Source: an uncultured Bacteroides sp. (GTDB taxonomy: Bacteria; Bacteroidota; Bacteroidia; Bacteroidales; Bacteroidaceae). From it: a stretch of DNA of 25,447 bases. Shown in pieces: positions 7,314 to 16,199 of the stretch. Positions within the stretch are counted from its first letter, which is position 1. Each line of letters starts with the position of its first letter. The notes beneath the pieces are model-generated. The model did not search any database. It was not told the origin of the DNA and saw only the letters and a list, made by a program, of their open reading frames with translations. The translations under genes and the position numbers were made by a program. The stretch spans positions 1 through 25,447 of the forward strand of contig CAQOGY010000028.1 in assembly GCA_948847595.1 (NCBI GenBank), given 5' to 3'.

Positions 7314-10193
7314 ATGGATTATAAGACAGGAACACTCGTTGAATTTCGCTCACGTCCCTGGGTGGTTCAGCAATCATCAGATAAAGACCTGCTTGTCATC
7401 AAGCCTCTTGGAGGTACTGATGCCGAGACCATTGGTTTATATAAACCTCTGTATGGCGATAAACTTGATTCTACGGTAAGCTCATACAATTTCCGCAAGC
7501 CATCACCGGAAGATGTGGGTGTAAACAGCTATCCTGAGGCCGCACGTATTCTTTACAATGCGTGCAGGCTCTCGTTTCGTGACGTGGCGGGGCCTTTCCA
7601 ATGTTTGGGAAAACTTTCTTTTGAACCTCGTCCCTACCAAATGGTGCCGCTGATTCTTGCCCTCAAACATAAACTGATACGACTGCTTATCTCTGATGAC
7701 GTTGGTATTGGCAAGACTTTGGAGTCATTACTAATAACCAAAGAATTGCTTGACCGCAGAGAGATACAGCGCTTCGCAGTCATCTGCTTGCCACATCTTT
7801 GTGAACAGTGGCAAAATGAGATACGGGATAAATTCGGTCTGGAAGCCGAAATCATCCGTTCCAGCACAATCAGTCGTTTGGAAAAGAATATGCGTGCCAA
7901 TCAAAGTGTGTTCCGTGATATTCCATTCCAGATTATCTCTATTGACTACATCAAGTCTTCCGACCGTAAGCCCATGTTCTTGCAACATTGTCCCGAGTTC
8001 ATCATTGTGGATGAAGCCCATACATGTGCCAAACCCAAGGGTGCGAACAAAGGGCAACAATTACGCCATTCCCTGCTCTCGGATTTGGCAAATACGGAAC
8101 GCCACATTGTGCTTTTGACGGCTACACCTCATAGTGGAAACAGCGAAGAGTTTCAGTCTGTCATCGGTTTATTAAAGCCGGAATTCAGGAATTTCACTTT
8201 AGAGGATGCAAAGCAGCGTGAGGAACTGTCCCATTATTTCATTCAGCGTCGTCGAGCAGACGTAAAACCTTATGTAGGTGACGATATAATCTTTCCATCT
8301 CGTGTGCAGTTTGATGCCACTTATGCACTTAGCGAACAATACCATGCACTTTTGATGGATATTATAGACTATGTGCGTGAGGGAGTAAAGATAGCCCGTA
8401 CCTTGGGCAAGGTGAAACAACGCTATATCTATTGGGATTTGTTGGCACTCATCCGAGGTGTCATGTCAAGTCCTGAAGCCGGCATTAGTATGTTACAGAA
8501 CAAGATTGCCAAGCGTTCCAATGACTCTGAAGATGTTGCGGAAGATGAGGAAAAGACATACAAGTTCAATGATGCGCTGAAAGACGGGCTTCTTGGTGAC
8601 GATGTACTCCCGGAATCATACGAAAAATCCTCCAACAGCGAAAAGACCAAGTTCCGTTCTTTTATTACACGGCTTCGTGAAATCAAGGAAAATAAGCAAG
8701 ACAACAAAATAAGCGAGTTGGCAAAGAATGTGGAATTTGCATTAAACTCAAATTATAACCCTATTGTTTTCTGCCAATATATCCAGACAGCTGAATATTG
8801 TAAAGATTATATAACCAAATATTTGTCCTCTGATAAGAGATACAAGGACGTGGCCATAGAAGTCGTTACCAGCCGGCTTACGGATGAAGACCGGAAGATG
8901 AAAATTGACGAACTGTCAAGGTCACCTCGTCATGTCCTTGTATGTACCGATTGTCTATCAGAAGGAGTCAATCTTCAAACGGGATTTAACAGCATCATTC
9001 ATTATGACCTACCGTGGAATCCCAACCGCATGGAGCAGCGTAACGGTCGTATCGACCGTTTTGGCCAAACTGAAAAAGAGGTGGCTATCTTCACCCTTTT
9101 TGATGAAGATACCAATCCGGTGGACAAGATTATCATGAAGGTGCTTTATCGCAAGCAGAACCAGATTCGCAAGTCTTTGGGCATCTATATCCCCATTGCA
9201 GACAATGATTCCTCACTGATGGAAAGCATTATGGAAGAGATTATCGTACTTGATACCAAAAAGAATCTCATCCATCAGCCTACACTATTTGACATGGATG
9301 AGTTCAAGGAAACAACCGAGGAGCACGACAAGCGTATTCAACGTGCGGTAGAAATTGAGAAGAAATCCCATACCTACTTTGCCCATAATACAAAAGCGAT
9401 GGATCCGACCCGTTTGGTGGAAAGTCTGAATGAAGCCAAGAAGGTTATAGGTGACATCTATGATACGAGAGACTTTGTAATTGGTGAACTTCGCCATGCC
9501 GGTGTGAATGTAAAAACGGATAATATGCCTCTTTGTTATTCATTCCAGTTTGTCGAACTTGAAGAAAATCTAAAACCTTATTTCTTACGAGCATCTGACA
9601 AGAAGGGAATGGTACGCATTTCATTCACATCACCTACCCCCAAGAACTATATGTATATTGGTCGTAATCATGTTTTTGTGGAAGATCTCTCACGAGCAGT
9701 AGTCAATGATACCATCAACGGTGGCGATCTTGGAGCATGCCGTGGCATGGTGATTCAGACCGACAAGGTACAGACGGTAACAACGGTGCTCTTGATGCGT
9801 GTCCGTTCCGTAATTAGTGAAGCGAAACATAGCGACCGCCAACTCGTGGGCGAAGAAATGATATTCCTGGGTTATAAAGGAAAAGTAGAGAATCACGATT
9901 TCCTGCCGGAAGAAGAGTGTCGCAGTCTGTTCTTGGAGTCACAGGCCACGGGGGATATCGACCTCGTGACCCAGCGCAACACTTTCAAGCGACGTTTGGA
10001 ATGGGTAGCTGACGAGACAACACTGCGCCGGCATACCGATGACATCGCTACCGAACGCGCCAACAATCTCGTTCGCTCGTTTGCGCAATATCGAACCTAT
10101 CTTTCAGAAGCTGAGTATCAGGTGGTGAGACCGGTACTTCCGATGGATGTTATCGCAGCATTTGTCTATATGCCAAAAGTTCCTCAATTATAA
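7314..10193 (+). CDS. SNF2/HepA-family helicase (DISARM DrmD-like)
   Basis: A 959-residue Snf2-type ATP-dependent DNA translocase. The N-terminus (TGTLVEFRSRPWVV) looks like the small beta domain common before such helicases. Motif I is DDVGIGKT (128-135), motif II DEAH (233-236) and motif III TATPH (269-273). The helicase C lobe has CTDCLSEGVNLQ (~544-555) and motif VI QRNGRIDRFGQ (575-585). A long C-terminal extension of ~370 residues has no motif I can name. SNF2 proteins move along double-stranded DNA without unwinding it. In class 1 DISARM the SNF2 protein DrmD is encoded beside the adenine methylase DrmMI, the same adjacency as here. It starts 5 bases after the helicase stop and ends 10 bases before the methyltransferase start, so the three are probably co-translated. 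Family assignment is secure; the DISARM role is inferred from context. Confidence 0.9.
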   Translation: MDYKTGTLVEFRSRPWVVQQSSDKDLLVIKPLGGTDAETIGLYKPLYGDKLDSTVSSYNFRKPSPEDVGVNSYPEAARILYNACRLSFRDVAGPFQCLGKLSFEPRPYQMVPLILALKHKLIRLLISDDVGIGKTLESLLITKELLDRREIQRFAVICLPHLCEQWQNEIRDKFGLEAEIIRSSTISRLEKNMRANQSVFRDIPFQIISIDYIKSSDRKPMFLQHCPEFIIVDEAHTCAKPKGANKGQQLRHSLLSDLANTERHIVLLTATPHSGNSEEFQSVIGLLKPEFRNFTLEDAKQREELSHYFIQRRRADVKPYVGDDIIFPSRVQFDATYALSEQYHALLMDIIDYVREGVKIARTLGKVKQRYIYWDLLALIRGVMSSPEAGISMLQNKIAKRSNDSEDVAEDEEKTYKFNDALKDGLLGDDVLPESYEKSSNSEKTKFRSFITRLREIKENKQDNKISELAKNVEFALNSNYNPIVFCQYIQTAEYCKDYITKYLSSDKRYKDVAIEVVTSRLTDEDRKMKIDELSRSPRHVLVCTDCLSEGVNLQTGFNSIIHYDLPWNPNRMEQRNGRIDRFGQTEKEVAIFTLFDEDTNPVDKIIMKVLYRKQNQIRKSLGIYIPIADNDSSLMESIMEEIIVLDTKKNLIHQPTLFDMDEFKETTEEHDKRIQRAVEIEKKSHTYFAHNTKAMDPTRLVESLNEAKKVIGDIYDTRDFVIGELRHAGVNVKTDNMPLCYSFQFVELEENLKPYFLRASDKKGMVRISFTSPTPKNYMYIGRNHVFVEDLSRAVVNDTINGGDLGACRGMVIQTDKVQTVTTVLLMRVRSVISEAKHSDRQLVGEEMIFLGYKGKVENHDFLPEEECRSLFLESQATGDIDLVTQRNTFKRRLEWVADETTLRRHTDDIATERANNLVRSFAQYRTYLSEAEYQVVRPVLPMDVIAAFVYMPKVPQL

Positions 10194-10203
10194 ATAAATT
10201 CAC

Positions 10204-13200
10204 ATGGATTATACATCAATACATATATATGGCCATCTCCTTTCCGATGACATCTTGCATGAGATAGAAACCGACTCATCCATGCAGGGAAATCGTGAGC
10301 AGGATTTCAATATAGATGTTTCACTCACGGCCAAAATTGACAATGCCTGGAGCAGTCTACGCAATGACTGGAAACTTTTCGCCGAGCGCAACACGCTTCG
10401 CGACCCATACGGCACAAAGTCCGTACGCCGTCTGATGGAACGGTTTTTCTCCAGTTTGGACTACCAACTGGATTATCAGCCTACTCAGATAGAGGCCAAC
10501 GATCGCAAGTTTGACATTCCCTACATCTGTCCGGAACTTGGGCAGATGCCCGTCATCATCGTTGGCGACAAAACCGGTGACATCGAACTCGATACGATGG
10601 ATAAGTGTACGCTTGACCAACGTGTAAAAGGTGAGCATCGTCAGAAATCGCCCCATGCCACCATGCTCGACTATCTCAACAGCACTGAACACATCTATGG
10701 CATTGTCACCAACGGGCAGGTACTTCGCCTGATTCGCAACACCGGACAGCTTGTCAAACTGACCTATATCGAATTTGACCTGCGGCGTATGGTCGAAGAA
10801 GACCACTATGCCGAGTTCTGCCTGCTATTCCACCTAATGCACACTTCACGATTCATCCATGGCGGCGACGATGCGTGCATTATGGAGCAATGGTTCAACC
10901 GTTCCATTGAGAGCGGCAACCGCATTCGTGCCGGGTTGAGTGATGCCGTCCAGAAAGCGATGGAGATATTGGGCCGTGCCGTTGTTTGCGGCAAGGGCGG
11001 TGGCAATGAAGCCTTTCGGCAGGCTGTGATGAATGGTGAGGCCAACTCCCAAATACTCAACAAGGAACTGATACACTTCATCTATCGCGTGTTGTTCCTC
11101 TTCATCATAGAAGACAGAAACTTGGTGTACCAAATTGGTGTCCCTGATAAAGATGCCGACTACGACCGAAAAGTACATTGTCAGGACATATACAAAAAGT
11201 TCTATGCAGTCTCACGTCTGCGTGGATTGTCAGAGTTACCCCACTTGCGTAGCAGCAGATACCATGACCTGTGGGAAGGACTGATGGACTCGTTTCACCT
11301 GTTTGAGGATGGTGCTTTCGGTGCGCCCCTTTGCATCAAGCCGCTTGGCGGCATTTTGTTCGACAAGGATACGCTCCACTACTTACGGTACTGTCGGATT
11401 ACCAACAAGGAACTCCTCGAGGCCTTCGCATGTCTGAACGAGTTTAAGGACGAAAAACAGAACCGAGTGAAAATAAACTATTCTTCTCTTGATGTGGAGG
11501 AGTTTGGTTCTGTATATGAAGGCATTCTCGAAATGCGTGCCGTCATCACGCAGGGTACTTCTCTCACAAATTGGGACTTTACGTTTGGTGCTGGTTTGGA
11601 TAGAAAGTCATCCAGTTCCTATTATACTCGCCCCGACCTTGTACAGAATTTGATTCGCACCACATTGGAACCGGTTATCAAAGGGCGCATTGCCCAATGC
11701 CAAACCACTGAAGAGAAAGTACGTTCCCTGCTCTCTATGAAAGTTTGCGATGCCGCCAGCGGTTCCGGTCATATTGTATTAGCTATGGCTCGTACACTGG
11801 CATGGTATATTTGTACCTTGCGTACAGGTGAGGACAATCCGGCTTCGCAGGACTACCGTGAAGCACTCCGTGAGGTCATTCAAAAGTGTATCTATGCAGT
11901 CGATTACAACCCTGATGCAGTGGAGTTATGCAAAGTCGTGCTTTGGATTGAAGGTTATTGTGCAGGTAAGCCGCTTTCATTCCTCGACCATCATGTGCGT
12001 TGCGGAAACTCTGTGATAGGTGTCACCAATCTCGACACATTGCTCAAAGGTGTGCCTAAAGAAGCTTTCTCTGCCAAGAATAAAGAAGCAAAGAAAAAGA
12101 TTATAGACTTGAATAAGGAAGCTCTTAAAGATGTGGCTTTGGTTCAAGACGGCAAGTCGGCAGGATATGCGATGACATTGTTTAGCGGAGACATTGCCAT
12201 ACAGAGCATTGACGGCGAGCAGGTAGGTCTTGCCGGAAAAGTAAGAGAAATCAGTGCCCTTCCGGAAGAATCACTTTTGCAGGAACTTACCAAACAGTCT
12301 AAGTGGGAAGAACTGATGCAATCGCCACGTGTGGAATGTTTGCGGCGTGCTTGCGACATTTACACTTATAGTTTCTTCAAACAGTTCAAAGATGAAGATT
12401 TTATTTCTCAATTTGACGAAGAGACAAATATATTCACATCGCTTGACATTCCCTACACCCGTACCGTTTATAATGCGTTGCAAGAGATAAAGTATCTTGA
12501 TTACACAGCCGAAGAAATGGAAGGTCTGCAAGTGCTTCCCGATTCGTTCAAACATGAAGTGAACGAAGTGGCACGTGCCAACCGCTTCTTCCACTGGTGC
12601 GTGGAGTTCCCCGAAGTGTTTGCCGATGGTGGTGGATTTGATGTGATGTGTGGCAATCCGCCTTGGGATAAATTGCAGATGGAAGATGGAAAGTGGTTTG
12701 TTGGAAAAGACAATTCTATCGTAAGTGCGGCTAATCAGGCTGCACGTGATAAACTAATCGCACAACTTGAAACAAGTAATCCAAATTTATTCAACGAATA
12801 TTGTACTGTTAGAGAGTCTATTGCCAGCCAAACGCGGTATGTGAAGTATTCAGGTCGCTTTAATTTAACGAATCGAGGCAAAATAGAATTGTCTTCCTTA
12901 TTTGCGGAAATATGCCTGGACTTCTCAAAAAAAGCATGGGGATTAGTTATACCGACCTCTATTGCTTTTGGAGACTCAACAAAGTACTTCTTTGAAAAAC
13001 TGGTAACAGAGAATAGACTAATATCCCTTTATGATTTTGAAAATAGAGAAAAATTATTTGATATAGACAGTAGGTATAAATTCTGTCTTTTTACAGCTGG
13101 GCAACAACAGAGTAAGCCTCGTGAGGTGTCTGGTGGATTTTACTTAACTCGTTTGGACCATTTACTTGATCCCAATAGGATCTATAAACTAGAGACAGCA

Positions 13201-14256
13201 GACTTTACAAAACTGAATCCAAATACAAAAACATGTCCTGTCTTTAGAACTAGTAGAGATGCCGTACTTACAAAGAAATTATACAATATGGCACCTATTC
13301 TTGTAAATGAAGAAACAGGTGAAAATCCTTGGGATATTCGTTTGGCAACGCTTTTTAATATGGCAACTGCTTCCTCGCAGTTCAAAACAAGACAGCAACT
13401 GCTTGAAATGGGTGCGCAAGAGATAGGAGATAAATTTAATGCTAATGATATACTTTATGTGCCTTTGTATGAAGGAAAAATGATTTGGTTCTACAATCAT
13501 CACTATGGTGAGTTTCCATTAGAAAATGTACAACGTCCCAATTCTATTCCGGCAACATCCATTGATACCTTAAAGAATCCGAACTCTGCTTTACGTCCAT
13601 GGTATTGGGTAAAACAGGAGGATGTTCAAGCCAAACTGGTTAAAACAGATTCTAAGGGTAATATAACTTGGCAATGGAATCATAACTTCTATATAGCTTT
13701 TCGTGATGTAACAAACGCAACGAATGAGCGGACTTGCGTAGCAAGCCTTATGCCCAGTTGCGAATTTTTAGCCATGCTGTCTTCTCTAACATTCGACTTC
13801 ATAGTTAAACAAAAAGTAGGTGGTTCAAGTATGGGATTCTTTATGATGAAGCAATTACCGTTCCTTACTCCGGAACAAATACAAGAATCAGGTTATGGAC
13901 GTGATATTGTAGAACGTGTAGCCCGCCTCTGCTGGTTCAATCATGACCTTGACGGTTGGATGGAAGAACTACGTAAGGAATGTCCGAAAGATTATGATTT
14001 GCCGGATGAGCCTGTGATATGGGACGAGGAAAAGCGTGCCATATGGCAAGCAGAGCTGGATGCCATATTCGCCCACCTTTACGGACTGAGCACAGAAGAC
14101 CTTCGCTACATTCTCGATCCTGAAGATATATGCGGAAAGGGCTGCATCAACGAAACATTCCGCGTGCTAAAAGAGCGTGAAATCCGTGAATTAGGTGAAT
14201 ACCGTACCAAGCGCCTTGTGCTGGAAGCTTGGAACAAATTTGGATTTGATAACTGA
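10204..14256 (+). CDS. Eco57I-class adenine-specific DNA methyltransferase (DISARM DrmMI-like)
   Basis: 1350 residues. The S-adenosylmethionine-binding motif I is DAASGSGHI (516-524), followed by VDYNPDAVELCKVVLW (~564-579). The catalytic motif IV is NPPW (818-821), the N6-adenine type. N-terminal residues ~100-180 resemble the nuclease-like module seen in type IIG enzymes (YGIVTNG at 165-171), but the position where an ExK would be expected reads IIVGDK, so a cutting function is doubtful. Residues ~825-1215 would hold the target-recognition domain, ending near GGSSMGFFMMKQLPF. The DNA for this part is visibly AT-richer than both flanks, suggesting exchange. No helicase domain is fused, so it is not a type ISP enzyme. 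Likely role: modify host DNA at a sequence-specific site so the helicase/nuclease proteins spare it. PglX of BREX is a relative, but no BREX ATPase or PglZ is present. Confidence 0.88.
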   Translation: MDYTSIHIYGHLLSDDILHEIETDSSMQGNREQDFNIDVSLTAKIDNAWSSLRNDWKLFAERNTLRDPYGTKSVRRLMERFFSSLDYQLDYQPTQIEANDRKFDIPYICPELGQMPVIIVGDKTGDIELDTMDKCTLDQRVKGEHRQKSPHATMLDYLNSTEHIYGIVTNGQVLRLIRNTGQLVKLTYIEFDLRRMVEEDHYAEFCLLFHLMHTSRFIHGGDDACIMEQWFNRSIESGNRIRAGLSDAVQKAMEILGRAVVCGKGGGNEAFRQAVMNGEANSQILNKELIHFIYRVLFLFIIEDRNLVYQIGVPDKDADYDRKVHCQDIYKKFYAVSRLRGLSELPHLRSSRYHDLWEGLMDSFHLFEDGAFGAPLCIKPLGGILFDKDTLHYLRYCRITNKELLEAFACLNEFKDEKQNRVKINYSSLDVEEFGSVYEGILEMRAVITQGTSLTNWDFTFGAGLDRKSSSSYYTRPDLVQNLIRTTLEPVIKGRIAQCQTTEEKVRSLLSMKVCDAASGSGHIVLAMARTLAWYICTLRTGEDNPASQDYREALREVIQKCIYAVDYNPDAVELCKVVLWIEGYCAGKPLSFLDHHVRCGNSVIGVTNLDTLLKGVPKEAFSAKNKEAKKKIIDLNKEALKDVALVQDGKSAGYAMTLFSGDIAIQSIDGEQVGLAGKVREISALPEESLLQELTKQSKWEELMQSPRVECLRRACDIYTYSFFKQFKDEDFISQFDEETNIFTSLDIPYTRTVYNALQEIKYLDYTAEEMEGLQVLPDSFKHEVNEVARANRFFHWCVEFPEVFADGGGFDVMCGNPPWDKLQMEDGKWFVGKDNSIVSAANQAARDKLIAQLETSNPNLFNEYCTVRESIASQTRYVKYSGRFNLTNRGKIELSSLFAEICLDFSKKAWGLVIPTSIAFGDSTKYFFEKLVTENRLISLYDFENREKLFDIDSRYKFCLFTAGQQQSKPREVSGGFYLTRLDHLLDPNRIYKLETADFTKLNPNTKTCPVFRTSRDAVLTKKLYNMAPILVNEETGENPWDIRLATLFNMATASSQFKTRQQLLEMGAQEIGDKFNANDILYVPLYEGKMIWFYNHHYGEFPLENVQRPNSIPATSIDTLKNPNSALRPWYWVKQEDVQAKLVKTDSKGNITWQWNHNFYIAFRDVTNATNERTCVASLMPSCEFLAMLSSLTFDFIVKQKVGGSSMGFFMMKQLPFLTPEQIQESGYGRDIVERVARLCWFNHDLDGWMEELRKECPKDYDLPDEPVIWDEEKRAIWQAELDAIFAHLYGLSTEDLRYILDPEDICGKGCINETFRVLKEREIRELGEYRTKRLVLEAWNKFGFDN

Positions 14257-14266
14257 TTGAAGATTT

Positions 14267-16066
14267 ATGCTGAGTAAAAAAGACATAGAAGAACTGGCTA
14301 CAGGTGCAGTAAAACGTTATTTCAACACTTGTAACTTAATCTCGCCCCAAATTCAGGAGAATGATAAAACTCCTGATTGGGATGGAGAACTCAACCTATA
14401 TGAAACTAAAAAAGATATTAGGAAAAATTATATAGGAAGTCTTCGGATTCAGGTAAAAGGAAAAGAGGTTTCAAAATTCAAGACCAAAGAGACATTTCCT
14501 ATCGAGACCATATTTTTAAGAAACGCAAAGAACGAAGGATTTGTGTTCTTTGTTGTAGAAGTTATGCCCAATGGCGATAACAAGATATTCTACAAGAAGA
14601 TGGCTCCTATTGAGATACGAGGACTGCTTGCTACTATAAACAAACAGCAAAAGACCAGAAGTATGCCATTTGAGCCACTAAGCATGGATAAATCTTGGAC
14701 TGAGGCCGAATTAAAAGCTTTTTTATCAGATTGTATCAAACAGAAAAGTTTTGCTTCAAAAAATCCGTTTAGCATTGAAGATGTCAAAAATGTCCATGAT
14801 TACCAATGGGGATTTACTTTTCAAGGGAAGAAAAATAATCTACTGAAAGACTTTCTTGGAGGATTTAAATCCTTCCTGTATCTAAAAACAAAGGAAGATG
14901 TTGAAATACCTATAGGAAATGGTCTGATGAATATATTCATGCCTGAGTTGACCATCAAAAAAGAAGAAAGTGTTTATATCGGGAATGATATTGTTGCCTC
15001 AAATTATGTTTTAACCTATACAAAGGAGAGCGTATCTTATAAACTAGAAAACTTATTCCTTCTTAAATCCGAACAGAAACCACCATCGACCAAACGTATA
15101 AGTACATTAGAAATACTTGCTGATACTACAGATGAACAGATAAAAGCTTATGAAGTTTATAAGCTACTTATAGAATATGGAAGTATAAAGTTTGGAGATA
15201 CAGAAATAACAATTAATGCGTCTAATAAAAATGTTCTTTTATCAACGATAAATAAGCAGTTATCAAATCTCAGTATTCATCAAGCAGTCCTTAATGCTTT
15301 AAACATAACGACTCCGATAAATTATAAGGTGTTTACGGAAAAGGACGATTTTTCTATGCACCAATTGTATAAAGCTTTTATCGAGAACAAGGCTATTGGA
15401 CTTACAAACCCACAAGGTATATTTAAGATAAGCATTGCAAATATAAATGTGCTTTTAGTATGCCAAAGTGACAATAGAGGAAAGTTTTATTTAGACAATG
15501 CTTTTACATCATCTATCGAAGTAATACAGAATAATGATGTTACCCCGTTTCGAGTACCGATATTCTCGTTCTTAGAACAAAATGGATATGTACTCTTTGA
15601 TAACATTCCGTATGATAGAATTGTAGAAGCATACAATGAGTGCTATATAAAAGATTCTCGTGTACTTATACAGGCAAACTTGGATTTACTTCACATACTA
15701 AAGGCTTATGATGAATTAAAATTGTCAGGCAAATTAGAGAAGAGTAAGTTTATAATCGGAGTTGCCCAATCGTTAGCGGAATGGCTTTTGGAAAATGAAC
15801 GTGATAACTCAATGATAGCAATACATCAATTAAATATTTTGCAAATAATTAAACGACAGCGAACATTTACCGAAGACGAAGTTAACTTATTGCTTCAACT
15901 GTCTCAAAACGATTCTGATATGGTAAAAGCAGGGGCTTTTTTACTGTTAGACAAGTTGGATGTAGCTCAGTTCGTAATTCAACAATTTCCAGAAGATGTG
16001 AAGGCTCGTTTTATGAACTTTCCTATAGCTATTTTTGCTAAAGTTCCTAATTGTTGCAACAATTAG
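14267..16066 (+). CDS. DUF4365-like nuclease-fold protein with large unknown C-terminal domain
   Basis: 599 residues, starting 10 bases after the methyltransferase stop; last gene of the operon. The N-terminal ~150 residues match the DUF4365 pattern: E8/E9 in a first helix, TPDWDGEL (D37, D39, E41), then a strand with LRIQVKGK (59-66; Q62, K64), i.e. the spacing of a PD-(D/E)XK-type site with Q in place of the last acidic residue, as is common in this group. A phrase like FVFFVVEVMPNGDNKIFYKKM (~90-110) continues the beta core. The remaining ~440 residues, with several Tyr/Phe-rich beta segments and a helical tail, show no motif I know. DUF4365 is not a named DISARM subunit. It could be the nuclease effector or a sensor of this system. 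The gene ends inside a 20-bp perfect palindrome. Confidence 0.75.
   Translation: MLSKKDIEELATGAVKRYFNTCNLISPQIQENDKTPDWDGELNLYETKKDIRKNYIGSLRIQVKGKEVSKFKTKETFPIETIFLRNAKNEGFVFFVVEVMPNGDNKIFYKKMAPIEIRGLLATINKQQKTRSMPFEPLSMDKSWTEAELKAFLSDCIKQKSFASKNPFSIEDVKNVHDYQWGFTFQGKKNNLLKDFLGGFKSFLYLKTKEDVEIPIGNGLMNIFMPELTIKKEESVYIGNDIVASNYVLTYTKESVSYKLENLFLLKSEQKPPSTKRISTLEILADTTDEQIKAYEVYKLLIEYGSIKFGDTEITINASNKNVLLSTINKQLSNLSIHQAVLNALNITTPINYKVFTEKDDFSMHQLYKAFIENKAIGLTNPQGIFKISIANINVLLVCQSDNRGKFYLDNAFTSSIEVIQNNDVTPFRVPIFSFLEQNGYVLFDNIPYDRIVEAYNECYIKDSRVLIQANLDLLHILKAYDELKLSGKLEKSKFIIGVAQSLAEWLLENERDNSMIAIHQLNILQIIKRQRTFTEDEVNLLLQLSQNDSDMVKAGAFLLLDKLDVAQFVIQQFPEDVKARFMNFPIAIFAKVPNCCNN
16047..16066. repeat. 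20-bp perfect palindrome over the last stop codon of the defence operon
   Basis: CTAATTGTTGCAACAATTAG is an uninterrupted dyad whose last three bases are the TAG stop of the DUF4365 gene. It has no loop of its own and only a short T-run follows (ATTTTTG at 16074-16080). It could be a weak terminator, a protein-binding dyad, or a remnant of a cassette junction. Confidence 0.6.
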
Positions 16067-16142
16067 ATAATGGATTTTTGTATTAGGTAGGCAATACTAT
16101 ACAACAGTTAAAAAAGTAAAATTGTATCCATAAAGACATTTA

Positions 16143-16184
16143 TTGTATTTAGTAGGTGGGAACAATATCACCTACCAAATACAA
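16143..16184. terminator. hairpin between convergent operons, probable bidirectional terminator
   Basis: Left arm TTGTATTTAGTAGGTG (16143-16158), 10-base loop GGAACAATAT, right arm CACCTACCAAATACAA (16169-16184). Fifteen of 16 positions pair. It lies between the plus-strand defence operon and the minus-strand mobilization group, where a two-way terminator is expected, though neither side has a long T-run. A partial extra copy of the left arm (TTGTATTAGGTAGG) occurs at 16078-16091. Confidence 0.55.
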
Positions 16185-16199
16185 ACTAAGTCATTCAAT

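Noticed and set aside
6847..7377. 176-codon minus-strand open frame over the end of the helicase gene
   Set aside because: Overlaps the clear Vsr-like coding end of the helicase and the start of the SNF2 gene; translation has no domain features.
2122..14256. BREX system
   Set aside because: The methyltransferase resembles PglX, but there is no PglZ phosphatase, BrxC ATPase, BrxA or BrxB in the operon.
10204..14256. Type IIG or type ISP restriction-modification enzyme acting alone
   Set aside because: No fused helicase, and the N-terminal nuclease-like module lacks a readable ExK motif; the tight operon points to a multi-subunit system.
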